Shown here: positions 24,404-33,461 of the stretch, one piece after another
Numbering within the stretch: the first letter of the stretch is position 1
Layout of the letters: each line of letters opens with the position of its first letter
DNA from: Pseudomonas fluorescens
Lineage (GTDB): Bacteria; Pseudomonadota; Gammaproteobacteria; Pseudomonadales; Pseudomonadaceae
Direction of reading: 5' to 3'
NCBI RefSeq assembly: GCF_001708445.1
Contig: NZ_CP015637.1
Location: 434,001 to 498,000, forward strand
Length of the DNA stretch: 64,000 bases
Made by a program: the position numbers and the translations under genes
The notes under the pieces: generated by a model
The model's database searches: none
What the model was told of the DNA's origin: nothing
The model's input: only the letters and a program-made list of their open reading frames with translations

Positions 24404-25630
24404 TCAGGACCAGCGGCGGAAGATCAACGAGGTGTTGACGCCGCCAAAGGCAAAGTTGTTGTTCATCACGTAGTCGTGGTGCATCTCGCGGAATCTACCT
24501 TGCAGGTAGTCCAGCTCGCCGCACTGTGGGTCGACATGGTCGAGGTTGAAGGTGTGCACGTACTGGTCGCGATTCATCATCTCGATGCTGAACCACGACT
24601 CCAGCGCGCCACAGGCGCCCAGGGTGTGGCCGAGGAAGCTTTTCTGCGAGCTGATGGGCATGCGGCTGCCAAACAGGCTGCTGGTGGCCAGGGTCTCGGC
24701 GATGTCGCCCTGGTCGGTGGCGGTGCCGTGGCCATTCACGTAACCGATGGCCGCGGGCTCAAGCCCGGCGTCTTCCAGGGCCAGCTCCATGGCGCGGCGC
24801 ATGGTTTTCTGTTCCGGGCGAGTGGTGTGCTGGCCGTCGGCGTTGCTGCCAAAGCCGACAATCTCGGCGTGGATATGTGCACCCCGCGCCAGGGCGTGTT
24901 CCAGCTCTTCGAGCACCAGCATGCCGCCGCCTTCGCCGATCACCAGGCCGTCGCGGGCGCTGTCATACGGGCGCGGGCTGGTCTGCGGTGCGTCGTTCTT
25001 CAGGCTCGTGGCGTACAACGCATCGAACACCATGGCCTCGGTGGGGCACAGTTCTTCAGCGCCGCCGGCCAGCATCAACGGCAGGCGCCCGAATTTGATC
25101 GCCTCGTAGGCATACCCAATGCCCTGGCTGCCGCTGGTGCAGGCGCTGGACGTGGGGATCAAGCGCCCGGTGAGGCCAAAGAAGATGCTGATATTCGCCG
25201 CCGTGGTGTGGGGCATCATTCGCACGTAGGAGTTGGCGTTGAGCCCTTCGGCCACCGAGTTGAGCAGCATATTGCCGAACGCCTTGATCTCGTCGGTGCT
25301 GCCGGTGGACGAACCACAGGCCACACCCATGCGCCCGTCCTTGATCGACTCATCGCCGAGCAGGCCCGCATCCTTCAAGGCCTGCTCCGCCGCCCACACG
25401 GCCAGGCGCGACACGCGGCCCATGCTGCGCAACTGCTTACGGGTCCAATGGGCAGGCACGACGAAATCATCGATCGGCCCGGCCAGGCGCGTGTTCAGTT
25501 CGGTGAAGCGGTTCCACTCGTCCATGCGACGGATACCGCTGCGGTTGGCGCGAAAGTTGGCGGCGATGGTCTCCCAATCGCTGCCCAGGGAGGTCATGCC
25601 GGCCATGCCGGTGACTACGACGCGCTTCAT
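24404..25630 (-). CDS. apeR: Beta-ketoacyl-ACP synthase of aryl polyene synthesis (ApeR-like, FabF type)
   Basis: 408 residues, thiolase fold. The catalytic triad is intact: Cys164 in SSACTSGSQG, His301 in NGHGTATDQG and His335 in FLGHTLGACG. It would extend the acyl chain on the cluster carrier proteins by decarboxylative condensation with malonyl-ACP. Start at 25630 overlaps the ketoreductase stop (TGATG). The order KS, dehydratase, ketoreductase, KS matches apeO-apeP-apeQ-apeR of known aryl polyene clusters. The gene letter follows that correspondence. Confidence 0.9.
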   Translation of the reverse strand: MKRVVVTGMAGMTSLGSDWETIAANFRANRSGIRRMDEWNRFTELNTRLAGPIDDFVVPAHWTRKQLRSMGRVSRLAVWAAEQALKDAGLLGDESIKDGRMGVACGSSTGSTDEIKAFGNMLLNSVAEGLNANSYVRMMPHTTAANISIFFGLTGRLIPTSSACTSGSQGIGYAYEAIKFGRLPLMLAGGAEELCPTEAMVFDALYATSLKNDAPQTSPRPYDSARDGLVIGEGGGMLVLEELEHALARGAHIHAEIVGFGSNADGQHTTRPEQKTMRRAMELALEDAGLEPAAIGYVNGHGTATDQGDIAETLATSSLFGSRMPISSQKSFLGHTLGACGALESWFSIEMMNRDQYVHTFNLDHVDPQCGELDYLQGRFREMHHDYVMNNNFAFGGVNTSLIFRRWS

Positions 25631-26358
25631 CAGCACAGGCCCCCATTCACGGCCAGGACCTGGCGCGTGATATAGCCGGCTTCGGCCGACATCAGGAAAT
25701 TCACCGCGCTGGCCACCTCTTCCGGGGTCCCCATGCGCTGCGCCGGGATCATTTTCATCAATTCTTCGACCGGTACGTTCTCATCGAGCATGGCAGTTTC
25801 GATCAAGCCGGGGGCGACGCAGTTGACGGTGATCTTGCGCTTGCCCAATTCGATGGCCAATGCCTTGGCCGCGCCGATCAGGCCGGCTTTCGAGGCACTG
25901 TAGTTGACCTGCCCGCGATTGCCGATCAGGCCCGATACCGACGTGATGCACACGATACGCCCGGCCGCGCGCCGCCGAATCATCGGCATCATCACCGGGT
26001 GCAGTACGTTGTAGAAACCATCGAGGTTGGTACGCATCACCACGTCCCAGTCCTCTTCGGACAAGGCCGGGAACGCACCGTCACGGGTCAGGCCGGCGTT
26101 GAGCACCACGCCGTAGTAGGCACCCTGTTGCTCCACATCTGCCTCAAGGATGGCCTTGCACGCCGCGCGGTCCGCCACGTCGAATTGCAGCACCCGCGCC
26201 TTGCGGCCCAGGGCTTCGATCTCGACCTGCACCGCGTCGGCTTCAGCGCGACCACTGCGGCAATGCAGCACGATGTCATGGCCGGCCTGGGCCAGGCGCA
26301 GGGCAATGGCGCGGCCGATACCACGGCTGGAGCCGGTGACCAGTACGGATTCAGTCAT
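25630..26358 (-). CDS. apeQ: 3-ketoacyl-ACP reductase (FabG-like, ApeQ-like)
   Basis: 242-residue short-chain dehydrogenase. The cofactor-binding TGSSRGIG is at 8-15, NAG at 87-89, and the catalytic Tyr153 and Lys157 are in YSASK. It should reduce 3-ketoacyl-ACP with NADPH in each round of polyene extension. The start overlaps the dehydratase stop by ATGA, and its own stop overlaps the ketosynthase start. The C-terminus QVLAVNGGLC is typical of FabG-like proteins. Confidence 0.92.
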   Translation of the reverse strand: MTESVLVTGSSRGIGRAIALRLAQAGHDIVLHCRSGRAEADAVQVEIEALGRKARVLQFDVADRAACKAILEADVEQQGAYYGVVLNAGLTRDGAFPALSEEDWDVVMRTNLDGFYNVLHPVMMPMIRRRAAGRIVCITSVSGLIGNRGQVNYSASKAGLIGAAKALAIELGKRKITVNCVAPGLIETAMLDENVPVEELMKMIPAQRMGTPEEVASAVNFLMSAEAGYITRQVLAVNGGLC

Positions 26359-26816
26359 GGCGTTTCGTCCTTCGATTCTTCTAAATAGTTGGCCGCCTGG
26401 GGCGGTCGAAATACGTTCAGGCGCGCGGTGGCCTGGATACCGTCACCGGTGAGGTGGCATTCGAACACACCCATGCCGTTGTCGTCTTCCAGGGAGCGCA
26501 GGCCGTGGATGCGTAACTCGGCGCCTGCCGGGAAATGCGCCACGTTGCACTCGAACTTGCGTGTGCCCAACAGGAAACCCAGTTCCACGGCCTGGCCTTT
26601 TTGGCGGGCACGACAGCCGGCATAGGCGGCGACGCTCTGCGCCATCAATTCGATGCCGACCCAGGCCGGCAGGCTGCCGTCGGGGCGATTGAACAGGCCG
26701 CCGGGCTTGACGGTGGCGCGGGTGTGTATCTGCTCTTCATCGAACGACAGCACCTGGTCGATCAGGATCATGTCGCCCGCATGGGGCAGCAGTTCGGCGA
26801 GTGGCCAATCGATCAT
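26355..26816 (-). CDS. apeP: Hotdog-fold 3-hydroxyacyl-ACP dehydratase (ApeP-like)
   Basis: 153 residues. The N-terminal LLPHAGDMILIDQV carries the FabA/FabZ-type histidine (His12), and WVGIELMAQSVAAYAG supplies the acidic residue (Glu56) of the active-site helix. It should remove water from 3-hydroxyacyl-ACP without reducing the double bond, leaving the conjugated polyene. In characterised pathways ApeP pairs with a second dehydratase, ApeI; here the likely partner is the C-terminal domain of the ligase at 37145-38815. ATGA overlaps on the downstream side. Confidence 0.88.
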   Translation of the reverse strand: MIDWPLAELLPHAGDMILIDQVLSFDEEQIHTRATVKPGGLFNRPDGSLPAWVGIELMAQSVAAYAGCRARQKGQAVELGFLLGTRKFECNVAHFPAGAELRIHGLRSLEDDNGMGVFECHLTGDGIQATARLNVFRPPQAANYLEESKDETP

Positions 26817-27979
26817 GGGGCCTCTGCGATAATCAGGCTGACGTTATTACCGCCGAAAGCAAACGAGTTGCTCATCAGGCAGCGTTTTTCCAAGGCGTCA
26901 CCGGCCTGCGCCCAGTGCAAGGCCGGCAGCGTCGGGTCGGCCTGGCCGTCCCACACGTGCGGCGGCACCCGGCCATGGGCCAGGCTCAGCCAGCAGAACG
27001 CCGCTTCCAGTGCGCCGGCGGCGCCCAGGGTGTGGCCGCTCATGGGTTTGGTCGAGGAGCAGGCCACCCCGGCAGGGAACAGGCTGGCGACGGCCAGGCT
27101 TTCCATGGCGTCGTTATGTTGGGTGGCGGTGCCGTGCAGGTTCAGGTAACCGATCTGCTCGGGCTGCAACCCGGCACTGGCCAGCGCCTTGCGCATCGCC
27201 TGCAGCGCGCCTTTGCCCGTCGGCTCCGGCGCAGAAATATGGTGCGCGTCGCAACTGGCGCCGCTGCCCAACAGGGCGATCGGGGCGGTCTCGCGACTCA
27301 TCAGGAACAGCACCGCCGCTTCGCCGATATTGATGCCGTTGCGGTTCACTGAAAAGGGGTTGCAACGTTCGTTGGATACCGCCTCCAGCGCCGTAAAGCC
27401 GTTAAGCGTCAACTTGCACAGGCTGTCGACGCCGCCGCAGATCACCGCGTCGCACACGCCCAGATCCAACAGGCGCCGGGCACTCATCAGCGCGCGTGCG
27501 CTGGAGGTGCAGGCGGTGGAGATCACGTAGGCCGGGCCGCTCAGTTGCAGCCAGTCGGCGAGGAAGTTCGCCGGGGCGCTGAGTTCCTGTTGCTGGTAGT
27601 CGTAGTCCCTGGGGAAGTGCTTGTCGCGCAGGTAATGGGCGATGCTGCGGCTGGCCTCGTCAATGCCCGAGGTGCTGGTGCCCAGCACGATGCCGACCCG
27701 TGAGGCGCCGTAGGTCAGGATCGCCTGGCGGATATCCGCTTCGATCTGCAACGCGGCTTCCAGCAACAGTTGGTTATTGCGGCTGTTCTGCCGGCCCAGT
27801 TGCGCAGGGATGCTCGCCAATTCGCCGGGTACGCTGCCCACCGGCAACACTCGTTCCGGCACCCAGCCGCTTTCGGCGCGCATCCCTGCGCAGTCGCCGG
27901 CAAACAGGCTGCGGCTGACTGCGTCCTGGCCGCGCCCCAGGGCGCAGATCACGCCGAGGGCATTGAGGTAGGCGGTCAT
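26813..27979 (-). CDS. apeO: Beta-ketoacyl-ACP synthase (ApeO-like)
   Basis: 388 residues. Active-site residues are Cys157 in STACTSSARA, His282 in LNLHGTATQHND and His316 in MSGHTLGAAG. In aryl polyene systems this type pairs with a catalytically dead chain-length factor, here the product of 40653-41414. The start at 27979 forms an ATGA overlap with the lipoprotein gene upstream; the longer open frame is out of register with any signal and was not used. Confidence 0.9.
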   Translation of the reverse strand: MTAYLNALGVICALGRGQDAVSRSLFAGDCAGMRAESGWVPERVLPVGSVPGELASIPAQLGRQNSRNNQLLLEAALQIEADIRQAILTYGASRVGIVLGTSTSGIDEASRSIAHYLRDKHFPRDYDYQQQELSAPANFLADWLQLSGPAYVISTACTSSARALMSARRLLDLGVCDAVICGGVDSLCKLTLNGFTALEAVSNERCNPFSVNRNGINIGEAAVLFLMSRETAPIALLGSGASCDAHHISAPEPTGKGALQAMRKALASAGLQPEQIGYLNLHGTATQHNDAMESLAVASLFPAGVACSSTKPMSGHTLGAAGALEAAFCWLSLAHGRVPPHVWDGQADPTLPALHWAQAGDALEKRCLMSNSFAFGGNNVSLIIAEAP

Positions 27980-28458
27980 CGGGCGGCCCCAAGCGGTGTG
28001 ATGCGATAACTCAACGGCTGCCCGCTGATGTTCACACTGAACACTTCTGAAGACTGATAGACGATTTGCCAATGGCCCGGAAGCGTGCGTGTCAGGTCCA
28101 TCGCCTGGGCGTTGGGGTAAAGGCTGCGCACGTCATCCGCCGAAGCCAGGGCAAACAGCAACGCGGCAAACAGCTCGCGCGCCTGGGGGTTGGGCGGCAG
28201 CAAGCCGTCGGCCTGCCACTGGCCATCGATGAGTTTCTGCCGGGCCAGGGGGATGCCCAGCGGGTCCATCATCGACCAGCGGATGGCGTTGCCCTCGCGT
28301 TGGATCACCAACAGCCAATCCTGGCTCTGGCCACGTTCCATGCGCTGCACATGCAATTGCAGCGGCAACGCCAGGGTCGGGGTTTTCTCCGGCAGCGGTG
28401 GCTGGCTGGCGCAGGCGCTCAGCAGCAACAGGCAACCGATCAACAACAGGCGGATCAT
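27976..28458 (-). CDS. DUF3261-type lipoprotein of the APE cluster
   Basis: 160 residues. MIRLLLIGCLLLLSAC is a lipoprotein signal sequence with acylated Cys16. The mature protein contains LQLHVQRMERGQSQDWLLVI and a DPLGIPLARQKLIDGQW segment, as in the DUF3261 lipoproteins found in aryl polyene clusters. With the LolA-like protein and the MMPL exporter it probably helps move the polyene lipid to the outer membrane, by analogy with LolB. ATGA overlaps at both ends. Confidence 0.85.
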   Translation of the reverse strand: MIRLLLIGCLLLLSACASQPPLPEKTPTLALPLQLHVQRMERGQSQDWLLVIQREGNAIRWSMMDPLGIPLARQKLIDGQWQADGLLPPNPQARELFAALLFALASADDVRSLYPNAQAMDLTRTLPGHWQIVYQSSEVFSVNISGQPLSYRITPLGAAR

Positions 28459-29189
28459 GCCGCGACGCTCGCCAAGGGTTTGCGCGCCACGCAGTTGACC
28501 AGGGTTTCTTCCCGCTGGCCCACCGGGGGCGCCTTGCGCAGGCCCCAGCGCTCGAGCAGGCCGAAATCGCGGGCACGGCTCCACCACAAGTACGGGTAAG
28601 AGACATTCCGTGCGTCGAATTCAAAGCCCTGCTCGCGGAGCATCTCCAGGTACTGCTCGGCGCTTTTTTGCACGTGCATCGGGTGGCGGAACAGCCAGCG
28701 AATGACCCAGGTGTCGATATAGGCTTCGGTGGACTCGGCAAACAGCAGGTAGCCACCGGGCTTGAGGACCCGGTAGAACTCGTTCAGCGCGCGATGCTGC
28801 TCGACCAGATGATGGAAGGTCTGGTGGCAGAACAGGATGTCGACGCTGGCATCCGCCACATCGAGGGTGGCGCAGTCGCTGCCGATCAACTCGACGGCCA
28901 GGCCCTGGCGCGTGGCTTCTTCACGGCTCCGTTCCAGGCTATGGGGGTCGGCGTCCAGGCCGATCAGGCGCGAGGGCGCGAACACCTGCTGCAACAGCTT
29001 GAAGGATTTCCCCTGGCCGCAACCGGCGTCGAGCAATACCGGCGCGACGGGCAACGGCTCGCTGAACAGGCTGCGCAGGTCGTTGATGGCCACGCGCAAC
29101 ACATGATGCTGCCAGGTGTGGCTGCGCAGGAACCAGAAGCCGAACCTGGTTTCTTCGACGTAGTGCTTACTTAAGTACTGACTGCTCAC
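28455..29189 (-). CDS. SAM-dependent methyltransferase of the APE cluster
   Basis: 244 residues, GTG start in a GTGA overlap with the upstream oxidoreductase gene. The class I SAM motif LLDAGCGQG (Asp54-Gly60) is followed by GLDADPHS and by VLKPGGYLLFAE. Aryl polyene heads are often methylated or O-methylated, which is the likely job. The frame can be read upstream from a TTG at 29207, but the overlap and family N-terminus favour 29189. Confidence 0.85.
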   Translation of the reverse strand: MSSQYLSKHYVEETRFGFWFLRSHTWQHHVLRVAINDLRSLFSEPLPVAPVLLDAGCGQGKSFKLLQQVFAPSRLIGLDADPHSLERSREEATRQGLAVELIGSDCATLDVADASVDILFCHQTFHHLVEQHRALNEFYRVLKPGGYLLFAESTEAYIDTWVIRWLFRHPMHVQKSAEQYLEMLREQGFEFDARNVSYPYLWWSRARDFGLLERWGLRKAPPVGQREETLVNCVARKPLASVAA

Positions 29190-30433
29190 GCGGCATCCCC
29201 CGCACAAATCTCCGACAACATCCGCAGCCGCCGCTTGGGTTCGCTGACGAATGGGTTGCGCTCATCCCAGGCATAACCGGCGAGGATCGAGCTGATCATC
29301 CGACGAATCTCTGGCGAGCTGCCCGCATGGAAAATCACATCCTGGAAGGTCCCGGCGTACCAACCTTCGACGTAGCAACGGAAGGTGTCGACACCGCGCT
29401 TGAGCGGCTCGGCAAACTCAGTTTGCCAATCCACCGTCTCCCCCTTGAGCTGGCGGTGCAGCACACCGGCCGCCATGCTCGCCGAACGCATGGCGATGGT
29501 CACGCCGGACGAGAACACCGGGTCGAGGAATTCCGCAGCGTTGCCCAGCAGCGCAAAGCCCGGGCCATGCAGGGTTTTGACGTTGGCCGAATAACCGCCG
29601 ATGGTCCGTGCAGGTGTATCCCATACCGCATTTTGCAGCACGCCGGACAGGCTTGGCGTCTCGTCGATAAAACCGCGCAGGCAGGCATCGAGGTCACTGT
29701 CGCGGCCGTCGAAATGCGCCTTGGCCGCGACCACGCCCACTGAGCAGCGGCCGTTGCTGAACGGGATGGTCCAGAACCAGATATCGCGCTGGGTCGGGTG
29801 GGTGGTCACGAGGATCTTGGTGCGGTCAAAGCCTGGGTGTTCGATGCGGTCTTCGACATGGGTGAACACCGCCTGGCGCAGTGGGAAGTTCGACGGCGCT
29901 TCCAGGTCCAGCAGGCGCGGCAGCACGCGGCCGTAGCCGCTGGCATCGAGCACGAACTTGGCTTTGACGTGGTACTCGCTGCCATTCTCGCGGCGCACAT
30001 GCAGGTAGCGACACTCGCCGGAAAAATCCACGCCGACGATGGTTTGGCCGTAGCGGATGTCCACCCCTTGCAACGCCGCCTGGTCTGCCAGCAGCTTATC
30101 GAACTCGCCGCGCTGCACCTGGAAGGTGGTCGGCTTGCCTTGGCTGAAGGTATCGCCAAAATCGAACGCGCTGTAGCGCTCGCCCCAGGCAAACGCGGCA
30201 CCGGTTTTCACCTGGAAACCCGCCGCCTGCACAGCGTCGAGCATGCCCGCTTCTTCGATAAAGTCGATGCAGTGGGACAACAGGCTTTCGCCAATCGAGA
30301 AGCGCGGGAAATGCTGGCGCTCGATAATCAAGACATCATGCCCCTGGCGCTTTAGCAGCGTCGCGGCGATGGCACCGGATGGGCCGGCACCGATCACCAC
30401 CACCTGGCGACGTTCCATTTCAACTATGGGCAC
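29186..30433 (-). CDS. FAD-dependent oxidoreductase, halogenase/hydroxylase-like
   Basis: 415 residues. The FAD-binding GAGPSG is at 15-20, followed by the Glu of IIERQHFPRFSIGESLL, a signature shared by tryptophan-halogenase-like and geranylgeranyl-reductase-like flavoproteins. GNAAEFLDPVFSSGVT is the second FAD motif. It may hydroxylate or otherwise oxidise the aryl head; the halogenase WxWxIP motif is approximated by DIWFWTIPF, but that does not prove halogenation. I chose the GTG at 30433 because AAGGAG stands 6 nt before it; an ATG at 30451 is the alternative. Confidence 0.85.
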   Translation of the reverse strand: MPIVEMERRQVVVIGAGPSGAIAATLLKRQGHDVLIIERQHFPRFSIGESLLSHCIDFIEEAGMLDAVQAAGFQVKTGAAFAWGERYSAFDFGDTFSQGKPTTFQVQRGEFDKLLADQAALQGVDIRYGQTIVGVDFSGECRYLHVRRENGSEYHVKAKFVLDASGYGRVLPRLLDLEAPSNFPLRQAVFTHVEDRIEHPGFDRTKILVTTHPTQRDIWFWTIPFSNGRCSVGVVAAKAHFDGRDSDLDACLRGFIDETPSLSGVLQNAVWDTPARTIGGYSANVKTLHGPGFALLGNAAEFLDPVFSSGVTIAMRSASMAAGVLHRQLKGETVDWQTEFAEPLKRGVDTFRCYVEGWYAGTFQDVIFHAGSSPEIRRMISSILAGYAWDERNPFVSEPKRRLRMLSEICAGDAA

Positions 30434-30466
30434 GAGGGCTCCTTGCCACATTGGCGATAATCACAT

Positions 30467-32779
30467 TCATAAGGCGTGCTTCTGTTGGCCGGCCCAGGGC
30501 GCCAGCATAAAGCTGAACGCCAGGCCCAGGCTGACCGACAGACCGAAATTACTCACTGCCGGCGTGCTCGACACCGCCAGCAGGCCGAACGACAACCAGG
30601 TTGTCAGTGCCGCCAGCAGTGTTCCTAAAAGGCTGACCGCGGGCCCGCCGATCTGTTCACGCATCAGGATCGCGTAGTCGACACTGATGGCCGTGACCAG
30701 CAGCAGGCCGAACAGGCTGAACAGCGTCAGTGGCTGGCCCAGCCAACCCAGGCTGGCCAGGCTGCACAGCGCCGCCAGCAACGGCAGGGCAACGATACGC
30801 AATGCACCGCCCAAGCCGAACGGCAGGACCAGCAGTAGCACGATCAGCCCGCACGACATCAACTTCAATTCAGCCGCGCTGATCTGGGTCGCGGCGAAAA
30901 CGCGATTCAAGTCACCCAGGCGATCGACCAGTTGCACGCCGGGCAAATCCACGGCCTGCACCTGCAACAGCGCCGGGTTGTTCAAGCCTTGCAGGCTGAC
31001 CATGGCCGCCACGCCGCCGTCCACCGGGCCCAGCCACAGCGTGCGCCAGGGTTCTGCCAGGGGGCCGACCAGCGCAGCGTCGATGTCTTCGGTGGGCAGC
31101 GCCTGCAACTGCGCGACTTCGGCTTGCAGCGCGCTGGCTGGCACACCGAGGTCCAGCAGCGGTTGCCAATGTTCCGGCAGTTTATTCAATGCCTCGCGCA
31201 GCCGTTGTTGCTCGGCCGGCAGGTTGACCAACTGGTTCAGCGCCAGGTAGCCCTGGAGCTTGTCCATATTCACCAACTGTTCCAGGCGCTGGCCCAGGGC
31301 GGCTTGGCGTTCCAGTAACTGCTGCTGATTGTCCGCGCGCACCAGGAAGAACTGGCTGGTGGGCTGGAACCCGGTAATACGCGCCACGGCCTGGGCCTCT
31401 TGCAGCAATTGCGGCGGTGCGCCGATCCACTGGCGAATATCGTTTTTGCTGTTCAACTGCCACAGGCCAGCGGCGCAGAACAGCAGTACCCACACCAGCA
31501 GCACCGCGCTCGGCACGCGCTTGACCAGCGAGGCGCGCATGCGCCACAGGCCCTCGGCGATGCGCAGCGGCCATTGCGCCGGGCGCAGTTCCACGCCCTT
31601 GAGCAACGCCGGCAACAGGCAGACGGCCGACAGATAGGCGCCGACCAGCCCCGCCGCGGAGAACACCGCGATTTGCGTCAAGGCCGGGAAGGGCGTCCAG
31701 GCCAGCGCCAGGTAACCGATGCAACTGGTGGCCAGGCTCAGGGTCAGCCCCGGCAGGGTCAGGCGTAATGCCGGCCAGCTGCGCCACGGCTGCATGCTCC
31801 AGCTTTTGGACAGGTAGTGCAGCGGGTAATCCACGGCCACGCCGATCAAGCTGGAGCCGAGTACCAGGGTCATCACGTGCATATGGCCAAACAGCGCCAC
31901 ACAGGCCACCGCGCCAAACAGCATGCCCACCAGCACAGGCACAAACGCCAGCAACACGCGCCAGCGGCGGAACGCAAGCAACAGCAGCAACAGGATGCCA
32001 ACGGTCGCGCCGCCGCCGACCCAGGTGATTTCCCGGCTGGCCTGCTGCTGCCCGTTGGCGGCGTAGAGCAGGCCGCTGGCGGCGAGCAACTGCGCGCCTT
32101 GTTCACTGGCCTGCGTGCGGCTGGCCTGGAGCAAATCCGCCACTTGCAACGGCAGTTTCATATCGAAGGCATTGCCGGTGGTACGCGCGCGCAGCAGCAC
32201 CCAGCTCTTGCCGTCGGCCTCGGCGATCAGCGCACCGCTGCCGATATCCAGCTGCACCGCGCCTTGTTGCGGCTGGCTGTTCTGGATGCGCCCGGTGAGG
32301 CCCAGCCAGTCATCCTGGCTCGGCACCAGGCTGAACCCGGTGAAGGGGTCGAACAGTGATTGCACACGCTGCTGGATGAACGCGTCGGGATGGTCGATCA
32401 GTTGCTCGCGGTCTTTGCCCGACAGCATCGCCAAGCGCCCGCGCAGCAATTGCTCACGCAGTGCCGGCAAGTCGGCTTGCAGGTTCCATTGCACCTTCTC
32501 GAACAACCCGCTGGCCTGCCAGCGCTCGCCCAATTGTTGGGCCACGGCCACCGCCTGCTGGCGATCGGCATGCCCGACCAACACCAGCATCTCGCGATTC
32601 AACGGCTCCTGCATGCGCTGTTCGGCTTGCTGCTCCAGGGCGTCCGGCGCGCCGCCCGGCACCAGTTCCATCAGGTTGGCCGACAGCGGTGCACCGTGGC
32701 GCCACTGCCAGCCGGCCAGGGCCAGCACGGCCACCAGCAGGATCAGGAACAGGCGCGGTAACTGGCGCTCACTGGGCAA
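30467..32779 (-). CDS. MMPL/RND-type exporter of the APE cluster
   Basis: 770 residues with two halves, each a large periplasmic domain plus about five or six membrane helices. SSLIGVAVDYPLHYLSKSW and ITAISVDYAILMRE-like segments (VTAISVDYAILMREQ) are MMPL hallmarks with the Asp-Tyr pair in the helix. It probably takes the finished polyene lipid from the inner membrane and hands it to the LolA-like protein. The start is TTG with GGAG nine bases ahead, overlapping the LolA-like gene by 11 nt; no better start is visible. Confidence 0.9.
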   Translation of the reverse strand: MPSERQLPRLFLILLVAVLALAGWQWRHGAPLSANLMELVPGGAPDALEQQAEQRMQEPLNREMLVLVGHADRQQAVAVAQQLGERWQASGLFEKVQWNLQADLPALREQLLRGRLAMLSGKDREQLIDHPDAFIQQRVQSLFDPFTGFSLVPSQDDWLGLTGRIQNSQPQQGAVQLDIGSGALIAEADGKSWVLLRARTTGNAFDMKLPLQVADLLQASRTQASEQGAQLLAASGLLYAANGQQQASREITWVGGGATVGILLLLLLAFRRWRVLLAFVPVLVGMLFGAVACVALFGHMHVMTLVLGSSLIGVAVDYPLHYLSKSWSMQPWRSWPALRLTLPGLTLSLATSCIGYLALAWTPFPALTQIAVFSAAGLVGAYLSAVCLLPALLKGVELRPAQWPLRIAEGLWRMRASLVKRVPSAVLLVWVLLFCAAGLWQLNSKNDIRQWIGAPPQLLQEAQAVARITGFQPTSQFFLVRADNQQQLLERQAALGQRLEQLVNMDKLQGYLALNQLVNLPAEQQRLREALNKLPEHWQPLLDLGVPASALQAEVAQLQALPTEDIDAALVGPLAEPWRTLWLGPVDGGVAAMVSLQGLNNPALLQVQAVDLPGVQLVDRLGDLNRVFAATQISAAELKLMSCGLIVLLLVLPFGLGGALRIVALPLLAALCSLASLGWLGQPLTLFSLFGLLLVTAISVDYAILMREQIGGPAVSLLGTLLAALTTWLSFGLLAVSSTPAVSNFGLSVSLGLAFSFMLAPWAGQQKHAL

Positions 32780-33461
32780 AGTCGTGTTGCTCCGCGTCGC
32801 TCAAGGGTTGGCTCGCCGTGCTGTCTTGCATGCGCAATACGGTGCTGTCGCCCTGGGTTTCCAGCAGTTCGATGGTATGCACCAGTTCGCCGCCGTCGAT
32901 ATTGATCTGGGTGAACACTTGTTTGAGCAGCAGCGAACGCGGGATCAGCGTCAGCTTCCACTGCGTGGCCTCGCCTTGCAGTTGCAGTTCGAAATCGCGT
33001 TGCAAACCGCTGCTGTCACCCTGCAGCACGGCGAGGAACAGACGGTTCTGCTCGGCCCCGGCGCTCTTGTTCGGCAGGGTTTGCCAGCCATTGGCGTCGC
33101 GGCGGGCAATGCCTTGTGGGCTGATGCGGTAATCCTGCTGCAACGGGGTTTTCAGCAGCCAGAGCAGGCCGTGGTCCTTGGCCAGCACAAAGGTGCCTTT
33201 GCTGACCAACGGTTGCGGCAGTGCACGCAGGTGTTTTTCCTGGATGAAGCTGCCGTGGATCACTGAGGGTTTGGCCAACTGGTCGCTGAGTTGTTGCAGG
33301 TCGAAGGCGTGTGCCGCCCCCGAAAAACCAAACAACACCAACACTGTAGGAGCGAGCTTGCTCGCGAAAAACCCGAGAGCGCCGCGGGGGATCAGGAAAC
33401 CCGCGTTATCGTTGACGATCTTCGCGAGCAAGCTCGCTCCTACAGAGAACGGGGTCAGCAT
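32769..33461 (-). CDS. LolA-like periplasmic carrier with a REPIN inside its signal-sequence region
   Basis: 230 residues as read from the ATG at 33461, which has AAAGGG seven bases ahead and overlaps the thioesterase gene. The mature LolA-like fold starts FDLQQLSDQLAKPSVIHGSF, preceded by VLVLFGFSGAAHA, which looks like the end of a signal peptide. Between MLTPF and this lies the coding product of a 100-bp REPIN (residues about 6-39), in frame. The normal n-region of the signal peptide therefore seems to have been replaced. The rest is intact. It likely carries the polyene lipid across the periplasm. Whether export still works is uncertain. Confidence 0.82.
   Translation of the reverse strand: MLTPFSVGASLLAKIVNDNAGFLIPRGALGFFASKLAPTVLVLFGFSGAAHAFDLQQLSDQLAKPSVIHGSFIQEKHLRALPQPLVSKGTFVLAKDHGLLWLLKTPLQQDYRISPQGIARRDANGWQTLPNKSAGAEQNRLFLAVLQGDSSGLQRDFELQLQGEATQWKLTLIPRSLLLKQVFTQINIDGGELVHTIELLETQGDSTVLRMQDSTASQPLSDAEQHDFAQ
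33345..33444. repeat. REPIN-type element inside a coding sequence
   Basis: TGTAGGAGCGAGCTTGCTCG at the left end and its perfect inverted copy at the right end (through 33444) enclose a spacer of about 50 nt. It belongs to the same family as the elements at 321-430 and 42555-42668. Unlike those, it lies between the start codon and the mature domain of the LolA-like gene and keeps the frame open. Confidence 0.92.

Noticed and set aside
29186..30433. Flavin-dependent halogenase
   Set aside because: The FAD motifs fit, but the WxWxIP halogenase motif is only approximated (WFWTIP). I therefore call it a halogenase/hydroxylase-like oxidoreductase.
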